A stretch of DNA of 64,000 nt from Candidatus Zixiibacteriota bacterium (GTDB lineage: Bacteria; Zixibacteria; MSB-5A5; GN15; JAAZOE01): positions 1-64,000 of the forward strand of contig JAGLON010000017.1 of the NCBI GenBank assembly GCA_023138975.1, read 5' to 3'. The position numbers and the translations under genes are program-made. Shown here piece after piece: positions 9,801 to 18,017 of the stretch (position 1 is the stretch's first letter; each line of letters begins with the position of its first letter). The notes below the pieces were generated by a model. That model worked only from the letters and a program-made list of their open reading frames with translations. It was not told the origin of the DNA and ran no database searches.

Positions 9801-10063
9801 TCACCAAAGCTTGTCATTAGAATAATAGGTAAAGTCACTTCTTCATCAATGCCGGGGAGTAATTCCAGACCAGCTCCATCTGGTAATTTGTAATCTGTGA
9901 GCACTAAATCTATTCCGCCGGCATCAATTTTCTCCCGAGCCGAGGTCAGATTGGAGGACACCTCAAGGGTATAAGCAACGTCAGATTCAGCCATTGATCG
10001 CCTAATGAGCTCAACATGACTGCTGTCATCTTCGACTAATAGAATTGTAAATTTATTATCCAT
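6890..10063 (-). CDS. Hybrid sensor histidine kinase: REC-PAS-GAF-PAS-PAS-HisKA-HATPase-REC
   Basis: This 1057-residue soluble hybrid kinase has domains in order as follows: receiver (~5-125, phosphoacceptor Asp in LVLTDYKLPDG), PAS (~145-265), GAF (~275-420), PAS/PAC (~430-555), a fourth sensor region with a CxxC pair in KKCAYCPAEF (~560-680), HisKA with His697 in GGIAHDFNNIL, HATPase_c with N/G boxes (NLVINADQAM, DEGTGIPE, GSGLGLAT), and a C-terminal receiver (VIMDLTIPGG). No membrane helix is visible, so sensing is cytoplasmic; the CxxC-bearing PAS could respond to redox or a metal. It is last in a three-gene signalling operon, 30 bp after the single-domain regulator. The ATG at 10063 is used rather than the adjacent TTG. 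The target is unknown because no output domain is present. Confidence 0.88.
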   Translation of the reverse strand: MDNKFTILLVEDDSSHVELIRRSMAESDVAYTLEVSSNLTSAREKIDAGGIDLVLTDYKLPDGAGLELLPGIDEEVTLPIILMTSFGDERIAVEAIKNGAIDYVVKSGASFVAMPNVIKRARREWGHIVERKKAEKLLRKSEERVRTFIESAEDMVYFQALDGSLSMLNNANTKITGYSEQEFQDNPHLWRKIIQSDDVAVAEEFFRQYPKGTSFFDSEYRLTSKDGRVHWIQSHMVGVQDENGNYIGYNCIDRDITERKRSEEESEEINKCLLALGSDPIKNISILTKKCGEILNAKCALYYRLNRGMLCARGQWQTPKGYNPIDKPDGLICYDIIKQDFEGPIIVGDLQSTNYATTDPNVIALGLKTYIGLGVKLNDTYVGSLSVVFTDDFQPTASELSRMTIIAAAIAIEEKRRESLFKVQQSEERLELALESAGLGLWDHYFKTGTVYRSDYWSEMLGYSPQEIDSMVESWKELIHPDDLEYSNKVALDHEAGVISIYSVEHRMKTKSGEYKWILNWGKIVERDLDGNPIRATGTHLDITERKRAEEALKESEEKYRGIIDNISIGILLLDNNLIPVSVNSQMKSWFPGIEERKKPICDYVFTGLNVDKKCAYCPAEFTFKDGNVHESILKIQVKEEEKSFRIVTSPIRNQAGAISYVIELVEDITDKLRAEEDLAKADKLESIGVLAGGIAHDFNNILTAILGNISLARIELKEGSDVSDLLKEVELATVRAKDLTQQLLTFSKGGTPVKKAISIIEIIKDSANFALHGSNVKLDYNFPNDLFSVEVDEGQISQVISNLVINADQAMPEGGVITIECTNDSINEDSDIPIKPGDYVCIRIKDEGTGIPESHINKIFDPFFTTKQSGSGLGLATTYSIVRSHFGHIMVESEANVGTVFSLYLPATKLIVTKTDNDYSSIPMGFGSVLIVDDEDAVLRMARIVLKKLGYSPLTAHDGREAIDIYKKSIEYGEPVDIVIMDLTIPGGMGGKEAIIELKKIDPDVTAIVSSGYSNDPLMANYKSFGFVASVAKPYKAGDLGAVLQSILERKREKNN

Positions 10064-10093
10064 CAAGACTATCCCGAGCTGAGCTAATGGTGA

Positions 10094-10564
10094 TTATGAA
10101 TTACATGTTTCTTCATTGTGTGTTTTTTTGGGATACTTATTCCAGCCCAACCAATAGAATCCCAAATCCTTCATCAGGTTGGTGAACTTCTCAAAATCCA
10201 CCGGTTTAACCAGATAACTATTAACTTGATTTTCGTAGGCAGCGAGAATATCAGAATCGGAATCACTTGTTGTCAAAATAACGACGGGAAGGTTTTTATA
10301 TCTTTCTGTGGCTCTGATTTCCGCAAGGACCTCTTGCCCGCTTACTTTGGGCAGCCGCAAATCAAGCAGCACAATATCAGGATCAGGTCTTTTAGCTGGT
10401 GGAGCATACGCTCCCCGTTCGAAAAGGTAATCCAGCGCTTCTTCGCCATCTTCGACATGCTTAATCATATTCGCAACCCGGTATTCACGCAGGCTCCGAT
10501 TCACCATTTCCGCATGATCGGGGTTATCTTCGACCAGCAAGACTACTAACGGTTGACCTTCCAT
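10094..10564 (-). CDS. Single-domain response regulator (CheY-like, Rcp1 type)
   Basis: The protein has 156 residues and consists of one receiver domain with the acidic pocket VEDN, phosphoacceptor Asp68 in VLLDLRLP, a Thr in VVILTTSDSD and a Lys in VKPVDF. The N-terminal VEDNPDHAEMVNRSLRE and the insertion after the second helix match regulators that pair with PAS/phytochrome-type kinases. GGGGAGG precedes the ATG at 10564, which rules out the longer frame overlapping the upstream kinase. It starts 19 bp after that kinase ends and has no output domain, so it probably acts by protein-protein contact or phosphorelay between the flanking kinases. Confidence 0.87.
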   Translation of the reverse strand: MEGQPLVVLLVEDNPDHAEMVNRSLREYRVANMIKHVEDGEEALDYLFERGAYAPPAKRPDPDIVLLDLRLPKVSGQEVLAEIRATERYKNLPVVILTTSDSDSDILAAYENQVNSYLVKPVDFEKFTNLMKDLGFYWLGWNKYPKKTHNEETCNS

Positions 10565-10583
10565 AGCGCCTCCCCTATTGAAG

Positions 10584-12395
10584 TTATTTGGCTTTCCCTT
10601 TTTCCTGTATAATAAAACAGACCTTAGTTCCTTTACCCTTACCTTCCGATTCAACCCAGATTCGCCCTCCATGAGTTTCGATTATCCGCCTAACCAGGGT
10701 AAGTCCAACACCAGTGCCATCTGCTTCCTGATTCAGTTGATCAAATAGATCAAAGACTTTAGAATGATATTTAGGATCTATTCCAAGGCCGTTATCTTTG
10801 ATATAGCAAATAGATTCACTATCTTGTTTATATACTCCGAATTCGATATGAGGCTTTTTTGCATCACCCGAAAATTTAACTGCGTTTTCAAGCAGATTTT
10901 GAAACACTTCATATAGTCTGGTACGGTCGCCGAAGATTACTGGCATTTCACTCGGTACGGTAATTTCAATGCCCTTTTCAGAAATTTGTCCGGCCAGCAT
11001 ATCTTGCGCTTCTAGAGCAAGCTCTCTTAGAGAGACATTCTCTTTGATATTCACAACCCTACCGATTCGCGACAGATGCAAGACATCTTCCAACAGCAGA
11101 TACATTCTATCCGCGGCAATGGTGATACGTTCAATATCATCTCGTACACGAGAATGATCTGAAGATTCAAAATCCTTTTTTATCAATCCTACAAACCCTC
11201 GAATCGTAATTAACGGGCTTTTAAGGTCATGTGATACAGTATAGGTAAATCTTTCCAATTCAGTGTTCTTCGCTTCCAATTCCGCTATTAATCGCTCACG
11301 TTCGGACTGAAACTTAACTCTGTCTGTAATATCTTCATGGGTCACAATAACATTTGTTATACTTTTGTTATGAGCTACAATGGGATAGATATATGAATGC
11401 AAGTGTCGCTTTCGTCCGGGATAACCCGATTTATGCGGGTCATAGGCAAATTCGGGAACATCAAAACTCTCGCCTTTAAAGGCCCGCTTTACCAAATCGC
11501 TAAATCCCAGCTCATTGGCTTGAGGATCATCTAAGATATTGTAATTGCCGACGATCTCTTTAATGATTGGGATATTCCATAATTTCCCCCAAGCTTTGTT
11601 GGCCTGTACTAACACACCTTGGTCATTATAAATCTCGATAGACAGCCGGGAATTCCTGATTAATTCACTAAGCCTCTTTTCACTTTCCTGAAGTTGATTT
11701 TCGGTTTGTTGTTTTTCCGCAATCGTCCGTTTTAGGAAGGAATTCTTATAGGCTGTTTTCGACATTTGATTGGCTATGAGAAATAAAGCCTGGGCAACGT
11801 TACTAAACTTTTCGGCGGACATAACGGTAACTTCATCTAACGCCTTTTCAAATTCTTTTCTATCGGCTCCGATTTTATCAGCATAATCTAAAAACGATTT
11901 TTCATTAATATCCTCATCTCGAACCTGTCCAATCAGCCAGTTTGCGATGTGATGTTCTCCAACCGCAATACTGGCAACGGCATCCCAAAATCCGCCACTG
12001 AGACATCGTCTAATAAAAGGACCGGCAGGGTTGAACTTGCTGCTTTCGGAACTTGACCAATAGCAGTTCTTCCTGCCGATTTCCGTTCCACGTATAATAT
12101 CTTTGCACAAACGGCAAAAATTGCTTGGCCGGGTAATTGGAGTACCATTCGGTTCGGCTATAATTGAGGCGACACCGGTAGCGATGGCAAATGAATCCTG
12201 AATTTCTTGAAGTTCGTTAATATTAAAAAGACTTTCGAATCGCGGGAAACCCTGTGATTTTTCCGATGCTGTTATCGTACTTCGTACGCTTGAGTCTGAA
12301 GCTGTTGTTTCTCCTTCAAGTTCTGATATTCTTTGCCGTAATTGCTGAACTTCCTGGATAAGAACCTTTTTAGTTTTTTTTGAATCCGACGGCAT
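10584..12395 (-). CDS. Sensor histidine kinase with PocR-type ligand-binding domain and PAS
   Basis: This soluble kinase has about 603 residues. It begins with a short basic/coiled-coil N-terminus, followed by a PocR sensory domain (LQEIQDSFAIATGVASIIAE ... SNFCRLCKDIIR ... NCYWSSSES, ~residues 60-220) with its conserved Cys residues. Next come a PAS domain (~235-370), HisKA (YTVSHDLKSPLI) and HATPase_c (NLLENAVKFSG, DNGLGIDPK, GTGVGLTLV). PocR domains in other bacteria bind small molecules such as 1,2-propanediol or hydrocarbon derivatives; the ligand here is unknown. I use the ATG at 12395 because AGGGGG lies just upstream; two upstream ATGs lack SD sites. It heads the operon with the CheY-like regulator and the hybrid kinase. 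Confidence 0.85.
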   Translation of the reverse strand: MPSDSKKTKKVLIQEVQQLRQRISELEGETTASDSSVRSTITASEKSQGFPRFESLFNINELQEIQDSFAIATGVASIIAEPNGTPITRPSNFCRLCKDIIRGTEIGRKNCYWSSSESSKFNPAGPFIRRCLSGGFWDAVASIAVGEHHIANWLIGQVRDEDINEKSFLDYADKIGADRKEFEKALDEVTVMSAEKFSNVAQALFLIANQMSKTAYKNSFLKRTIAEKQQTENQLQESEKRLSELIRNSRLSIEIYNDQGVLVQANKAWGKLWNIPIIKEIVGNYNILDDPQANELGFSDLVKRAFKGESFDVPEFAYDPHKSGYPGRKRHLHSYIYPIVAHNKSITNVIVTHEDITDRVKFQSERERLIAELEAKNTELERFTYTVSHDLKSPLITIRGFVGLIKKDFESSDHSRVRDDIERITIAADRMYLLLEDVLHLSRIGRVVNIKENVSLRELALEAQDMLAGQISEKGIEITVPSEMPVIFGDRTRLYEVFQNLLENAVKFSGDAKKPHIEFGVYKQDSESICYIKDNGLGIDPKYHSKVFDLFDQLNQEADGTGVGLTLVRRIIETHGGRIWVESEGKGKGTKVCFIIQEKGKAK

Positions 12396-12558
12396 TAAGC
12401 CCCCTGTAACTATTGGCTCCATAAGGAAAATATCTGAATTTTTTATAAATTGCACGATAATCCCCATTACCGTAACTATACATTAACAATATACGCAGAA
12501 CTTATCAACTAAATAATTAAAATTAAACAAAAGGAAAGGAGAGTATCATAATGATGAA

Positions 12559-13302
12559 TTAAATAAATTTCTCTCGTTTTTGCAGTCTTAGAAGCGAAAA
12601 CATAGAAGCTATAATGATGCCGCTAATGATATATATGCGATTATAAAGTGTGTTGTCATCGTGAATAACCTGAACAAAAGCCTCGACCGATTCAAACGGA
12701 TTAAAAAATAGATCCCAACGGCTGCCTTCTAAGACATCATCCAAAGAAAAGAAGACGAGCATTATAACAATCATTATTGCGGTTGTGCCGTTTCCGCTGC
12801 GGGTAATTGTAGAGAGCATAAAGCCAAGGCTCCCGATAAACGCAATAGGAAAAAGGACATGAAAAACCATTGAAGTGACATTAAATTCGGTCATAACAAA
12901 CCGGCATAATAAGGCCAGGGATAGAAGAATTAAAGTGACAACAGCGTATAACGCAAGGTTTCGCGCCAGCCAAACTTTATATCGATAATCAGGGATTCCA
13001 AAAAGTGTCTCAATCATTCGGCTTTGCGTATCATTATCTATGCCGTAAACAGAAGGATAAAAAACGAGAACTATTCCGGGTGTAAGTAGAAAAAAATATA
13101 CATCAGCCGCTTCGGGAGGAACACTGGTATTGAGTGTATAAATAACTATTACAAATAGAAATAGCGCGATTGCAAAAAGTATAAAATAGATAAATTTCCC
13201 AGCGAAAACATTGTTCGCGTTATAGCGAAAGAAAGCCTGAAGTGTTTTAAGGCGTTGGCGCAGTAAAGCGGTTCCCGATAGTTTTTGCGTCGGCTGGGTC
13301 AT
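12559..13302 (-). CDS. ABC-2-type transporter permease
   Basis: This 247-residue protein has six predicted membrane helices. The N-terminal amphipathic stretch is followed by KFIYFILFAIALFLFVIVIY, with a periplasmic loop, then LLTPGIVLVFYPSVYGIDND, a coupling-helix-like DTQSRMIETLFGIPDYRYKVWLARN and four further helices. This layout is typical of ABC-2 export permeases. Its ATG overlaps the stop of the RND-ABC fusion by 4 bp (ATGA), so it is translationally coupled to it. It most plausibly provides the membrane partner for the ATPase domain at that fusion's C-terminus. It is the last gene of the large efflux operon; no hairpin terminator is visible between it and the kinase operon starting at 12395. 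Confidence 0.82.
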   Translation of the reverse strand: MTQPTQKLSGTALLRQRLKTLQAFFRYNANNVFAGKFIYFILFAIALFLFVIVIYTLNTSVPPEAADVYFFLLTPGIVLVFYPSVYGIDNDTQSRMIETLFGIPDYRYKVWLARNLALYAVVTLILLSLALLCRFVMTEFNVTSMVFHVLFPIAFIGSLGFMLSTITRSGNGTTAIMIVIMLVFFSLDDVLEGSRWDLFFNPFESVEAFVQVIHDDNTLYNRIYIISGIIIASMFSLLRLQKREKFI

Positions 13303-16300
13303 TTAATACTTCCTTTATTTTCCAGCAACCAGAGATACGAATCTTCCAGAGTCGGCGTCACCGACACTGCTTTTTCGGAAGGCTTCTCACGTGATATCAA
13401 ACGTATTCTTATCTGAGTTCCCTCTCGCATATGATGTACTATTTTTACTCTGGTGCGCATCTCTTCAAACTCTTGCTCGCTTACTTCCATAAACCAAACA
13501 TATCCCCGCGTCAAATCAACCATTTCTTTGGGTGAGCCCAGAAACTGAACCTCTCCTCCGCTCATAACAGCGAGGCGATTACAAGAGCTGGAAACATCCT
13601 CAATGATATGGGTCGAGAATATCACGACCCGATTTTGAGCCAGCTCTGACAGTAGATTCCGGAATTTAATACGCTGTCGGGGATCAAGTCCGGCCGTCGG
13701 TTCATCAACGACTAAAACTCGCGGCAAATGCAGTAAAGTTTGCGCGATGCCTACCCGTTGTTTCATACCTCCCGAAAAAGCTTTAATCTTCGTGTCTTTC
13801 TCATCGTCTAATGAGACCGAAGATATCGACTTCCGGACGATTTCGCGCCGTTCATCATAGTTGGATATACCCTTCAGAATCGCAAGGTAATCCAAAAACT
13901 GCTCGGCAGTCATATTTTCATAAGTACCGAATTCCTGCGGCAGATAACCGATTAGAGATTGGAGCTCTTCCCGTTTTTCATCCAGATCGATGCCGTTAAT
14001 ATATACTTTGCCGGTCGTCTGTTCCAGGATTCCACAGATGATCCTCATCAGAGTTGTCTTACCCGCGCCGTTAGGCCCGACAAGGCCAAACATGCCGTTT
14101 CCGATTTCAAGAGAAACTCGATTAACGGCCCGGAAAGGAGTTTTCTTTTTACCAACCAAAGGAATACTGCGGACAAAGCGGTAAAAAGTTTTCCTAATCC
14201 ATTTAAAGGGACCTTTTAGCCGGTTTATATCTATTTTATCACGATACAGTTTATTGGAAGCTGTCGAAATGGCAAGAACAAGGTACCAGATGGGACCTAT
14301 AATAAAAGAAAGTACCATAGTATCCCAGATAGTCGTATACCAAACGAAAATTACAGCAGGCATCATCCAATATATTATACCGAACAGTAATCCGCGCGTT
14401 TTTCGGAAACGCAGGCGCTCTGTCGATTTTGGAATTGTAATCGGCCTTAGCAGCCAGGTTGTGTAACGATATAAGAGAATCGTATATAACAACTCCCAGA
14501 AAAATGACTCCACATAAAGAAAGGTGAAATAATATAAGAACACATATAGTGGCAAATGACTTAGCAGCAAAACATACTTATTATAAGATACTATGCGGCC
14601 TATTTTTATAAATCGCTCGCGAATCTTTTTCCCCGCCCGCCATTCTCTGGAAAATCGTGAATAGTCACCGTACAGCTTCACCACATTACGCAATGTGATA
14701 GTAATAGGCTCGCCCTCGGGTATTAATTTGGCGCTGGTTCTTTTCAGGCTTGTTAATGCAAAATAGGTAATGCCGGGAATGATGACAAACAAGGCGGTAA
14801 GATCAAATGATTTCCAAAGATTTGACTCAACTTCAGTAAAAACAAGAAAGATAGAACCGGCAAAAATCAGAATTTGAGTCAACTTTATCTTCCAATTAAG
14901 TTTGTACCACCAGTTCAGAGCAGTGTCCATTCCAAAGGCAACGGTCGGTACAACCAGAAGCGTAAATAACGTACCGGCGATAAGTCCGCCAATTACGGTT
15001 ATCGCAAACGGCGCGCCGATGCGCCCAACATATTCGGCTTTGCCCATTGCCAAAGGCAGCATCGCCAGAATGGTAGTGATGGCGGTAATTAAAATCGGTC
15101 TAACTCTCGCCTGCCCAGCCATAAGCAAGGCTCTCCCAGGAGTATAATCCCTGGATTTCAAGAGCCGGAAATAATCAATAAGAATGATTCCATTGTTGAC
15201 AACTACTCCCAAGAGGATTAGAAAGCCGATTAGGGCATTGACATCCATGATAGAGTTGCCGGTAAGTATCAAGCCCCAGAAGGCGCCGATAGTCGCCAGC
15301 GGTAGGGTGAACATCATTGCTAACGGAGTCAATAACGATTCGAAGACCGATGCCAGAATCATGTAAATTAATAGTACCGATGCGAATATCAGAAAATAGA
15401 AATCGGATAAATCTGTCTCGTCATGAATAACCTCAACCGCCACTCCGGCCGGTATAACGATACTTGAAACAAGCTGGTCAACTTCGGTTCTGGCACCGTT
15501 TAGGAGCTCGCTGGATTCGGTAATATCCCCGTTGAACGCATACACAACCTCAACCTGTTTTTCCTGATTAACGCGGGTAATATTGGCGTAACCAGTAGTA
15601 TAAACCATACGGGCAAGCTGAGTAATGGGAACGATACCGCCCTCATTGTTAGGAATTAAAACATCCTGTAAATCATCGGCATTTTTTTCATTATCCTCTT
15701 CATCATCCTTGTCGCTCTTAAGTAAAATATCTACTTCCTCAGTGCCGTCTTTCAGAGTAACTCCCGAAGACATTTCGCCCTGAAAGGCTGATAGTTCAGC
15801 CAAAATTGAATTGGTACTAACATTAAAATGACTGATGGCCGGTTTATCGAATAAGAGGTTTATTCCGGGTTCCTGGTCCGAAACCGTAAGATGGGAATTG
15901 TTAACCGTTGCGAGGTTATCGACATTGAACTGGATATCATCAGCTATGGCGCGCAGGAGTTCAAGACTCTGTCCTTTAACAACAATACGCTCTTCATCGC
16001 TCCCGATACCGAGCAAACGCATGAAACTGCGTCCCATTCCACCGCCGCCGCCTCGACCGCCTCGAAAACGGGAATTACTAGCCGGCGCTTCATAAGAAAA
16101 GTCAACACGATTGTACAAACTCTGCAGTTTATCAATAATATCGCTTTTTATTGTATTGATATCGCGGTCATCAATTGACTTATAGTCGTCCTTAAGGTGG
16201 AAATTAAAAACAACATTGTCTTCCTGAATATTAGCCATTCTATCCTGCAGTTCAGCCACATTCTGCAGTTTGGAATCCATTTCGATTACCTGCGCATCAG

Positions 16301-18017
16301 CGGAGCCAAGAGTTGTACCAGATGGCAGGGTAGCGTATAAATTGAAGCTCTCTAGCTCGATTTCCTCAGGTACGTTGATACTCACCGCAAGGCAAATGAT
16401 AATACTCAGGAAAAAGGCGGTGGTTCCCAGGATTAGGGTTCTGGCCGGGAATCGTAAACAGGATTTTAAAAACAGGGTGTAAATTTGCATAAGCCGATTA
16501 TGCCGGGGAAGTTGAGTAAAGACCGCGCTTTCCCTATTAAATTTGCTCTTTAATATTCGATATGAGAAGGCTGGTATTAAAAGAAAAGCAACCGCCAAAG
16601 AAACCAGCAACGTGGAAATAATCGAAACTCCAACATGCCAGCCTATCTCCCGAATAAAGAAATTCTCGGAAAAAATAAACGGCAGGAAAACGCAAATAGT
16701 TGTCAACGTTGCCGCAAAGACCGCTCGCCAGACTTCACTAGCACCTTTCACAACCGCTTCAAAAGCAGACATTCCTCTTGCCCGCAGACGATAAATATTC
16801 TCAAGCACAACAATGCTATTATCCAGCAGCATTCCCACAGCTATCGCCAATCCGACCAGTGATAGAGTATTTAGCGAAACATCAAAGGCATAGAATAGAT
16901 TAAAAGCGATCAATATTGAGATCGGAATCGCAGTGGCAATGATGGCAACTAACGAGAAATTACGAAGAAATATCCAGAGCACAATGATAGCCAAAATGCC
17001 GCCGATGAGGGCTAATTCCTGGATTGTTGAAATGTTATTTTCAATATCTTCGGCAGAGTTTGATTCAATAACTAACTGTACCCCATCCACCGCAATTTTC
17101 TCATTCAAATCGTTTATTATTTGCTGGGTTTGATGCGATAAGTTGATAAGATTCGACTGCTGATCACGCATAAGCGATATCGAAATGGCTTCCATACCGT
17201 TTACTCTGGAAATCGTTTCCTCTTCGGCTCCACCATCGGTTACTTCGGCAACGTGTTTAAGTAATACCGGGCCATCATCTTTGATTACAATATCTTCCAA
17301 ATTATCAAGCGTTTGATAATCAGACTCAAGGTTTACAAAAAACTCCCGCCGTCCCTCGACGACCTGCCCGACATACTGCCGCATCCCGCGACCTTCGGCT
17401 ATACGGGAGCGTACCTGAGACATGGTCAAGTTATGGGCAGACAAAGCATCATCATCCAGTTTAACTTCAATGGATCTTACTTTACCGCCATAAATTTCGA
17501 CATTGGCGATTCCGTCAATGTTCTCAAGCTCTTTTCTAACCTTGCGATCAATGATTTCACGGATTTGATCTAGACTACCCTCGCCTCTGGCCTGCAGCGT
17601 CAGAAACTGATTTGACAGCTGATCGGTATCTATTTTAAACACCATCGCAAAGATATCGTCACTCAGGTTCTTGCGAGCCCCATCAACACACTCTTGTAAT
17701 TTCAAGTAAGAGTATCTTTGATTCGCGTTCTGCGTATAGGTGACAACAATCAGCGCTCGACGCCGGTCAACATACGACTCAATAAGTTCGATATCCTCGA
17801 GCCCGGCAATTGCGTTTTCAAGAGGAATAACCCCTTGACGTTCCAGATATTTCGGATCGGCATCATTGGAACTGGCAACCTGAACGAATAAAAGCGGTAG
17901 TTCGGTATAAGGCAGAAGCTCAACCGGCAGGCGACCATATGAGACTATACCAAGCAGACATAGTCCCAACAGAAGCATCCCGACTAAAACTGGTCTCTTA
18001 ATGATAAACGCTATCAT
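13299..18017 (-). CDS. RND (HAE1-type) efflux permease fused to extra membrane region and C-terminal ABC ATPase
   Basis: The protein has 1572 residues in one open frame. Residues ~1-1035 are a full RND permease: TM1 (PVLVGMLLLGLCLLGIVSYGRLP), two periplasmic porter halves, TM4 with GMLLDNSIVV (Asp399-Asn400 where AcrB has Asp-Asp), and TM10 with VVVNNGIILIDY. Residues ~1045-1280 add about five hydrophobic segments not part of the RND fold. Residues ~1290-1572 form an ABC ATPase with Walker A GPNGAGKTT (from Gly1314), signature FSGGMKQR (Ser1415), Walker B VLVVDEPT (Asp1438-Glu1439) and H-loop STHI. The ATPase is paralogous to the separate one at 27151-28062. A Gly/Arg-rich loop (~649-662) lies in the second periplasmic half. 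Both ends overlap neighbours by 4 bp. Such a fusion joins proton-driven and ATP-driven parts; how they cooperate is unknown. Confidence 0.88.
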   Translation of the reverse strand: MIAFIIKRPVLVGMLLLGLCLLGIVSYGRLPVELLPYTELPLLFVQVASSNDADPKYLERQGVIPLENAIAGLEDIELIESYVDRRRALIVVTYTQNANQRYSYLKLQECVDGARKNLSDDIFAMVFKIDTDQLSNQFLTLQARGEGSLDQIREIIDRKVRKELENIDGIANVEIYGGKVRSIEVKLDDDALSAHNLTMSQVRSRIAEGRGMRQYVGQVVEGRREFFVNLESDYQTLDNLEDIVIKDDGPVLLKHVAEVTDGGAEEETISRVNGMEAISISLMRDQQSNLINLSHQTQQIINDLNEKIAVDGVQLVIESNSAEDIENNISTIQELALIGGILAIIVLWIFLRNFSLVAIIATAIPISILIAFNLFYAFDVSLNTLSLVGLAIAVGMLLDNSIVVLENIYRLRARGMSAFEAVVKGASEVWRAVFAATLTTICVFLPFIFSENFFIREIGWHVGVSIISTLLVSLAVAFLLIPAFSYRILKSKFNRESAVFTQLPRHNRLMQIYTLFLKSCLRFPARTLILGTTAFFLSIIICLAVSINVPEEIELESFNLYATLPSGTTLGSADAQVIEMDSKLQNVAELQDRMANIQEDNVVFNFHLKDDYKSIDDRDINTIKSDIIDKLQSLYNRVDFSYEAPASNSRFRGGRGGGGGMGRSFMRLLGIGSDEERIVVKGQSLELLRAIADDIQFNVDNLATVNNSHLTVSDQEPGINLLFDKPAISHFNVSTNSILAELSAFQGEMSSGVTLKDGTEEVDILLKSDKDDEEDNEKNADDLQDVLIPNNEGGIVPITQLARMVYTTGYANITRVNQEKQVEVVYAFNGDITESSELLNGARTEVDQLVSSIVIPAGVAVEVIHDETDLSDFYFLIFASVLLIYMILASVFESLLTPLAMMFTLPLATIGAFWGLILTGNSIMDVNALIGFLILLGVVVNNGIILIDYFRLLKSRDYTPGRALLMAGQARVRPILITAITTILAMLPLAMGKAEYVGRIGAPFAITVIGGLIAGTLFTLLVVPTVAFGMDTALNWWYKLNWKIKLTQILIFAGSIFLVFTEVESNLWKSFDLTALFVIIPGITYFALTSLKRTSAKLIPEGEPITITLRNVVKLYGDYSRFSREWRAGKKIRERFIKIGRIVSYNKYVLLLSHLPLYVFLYYFTFLYVESFFWELLYTILLYRYTTWLLRPITIPKSTERLRFRKTRGLLFGIIYWMMPAVIFVWYTTIWDTMVLSFIIGPIWYLVLAISTASNKLYRDKIDINRLKGPFKWIRKTFYRFVRSIPLVGKKKTPFRAVNRVSLEIGNGMFGLVGPNGAGKTTLMRIICGILEQTTGKVYINGIDLDEKREELQSLIGYLPQEFGTYENMTAEQFLDYLAILKGISNYDERREIVRKSISSVSLDDEKDTKIKAFSGGMKQRVGIAQTLLHLPRVLVVDEPTAGLDPRQRIKFRNLLSELAQNRVVIFSTHIIEDVSSSCNRLAVMSGGEVQFLGSPKEMVDLTRGYVWFMEVSEQEFEEMRTRVKIVHHMREGTQIRIRLISREKPSEKAVSVTPTLEDSYLWLLENKGSIK

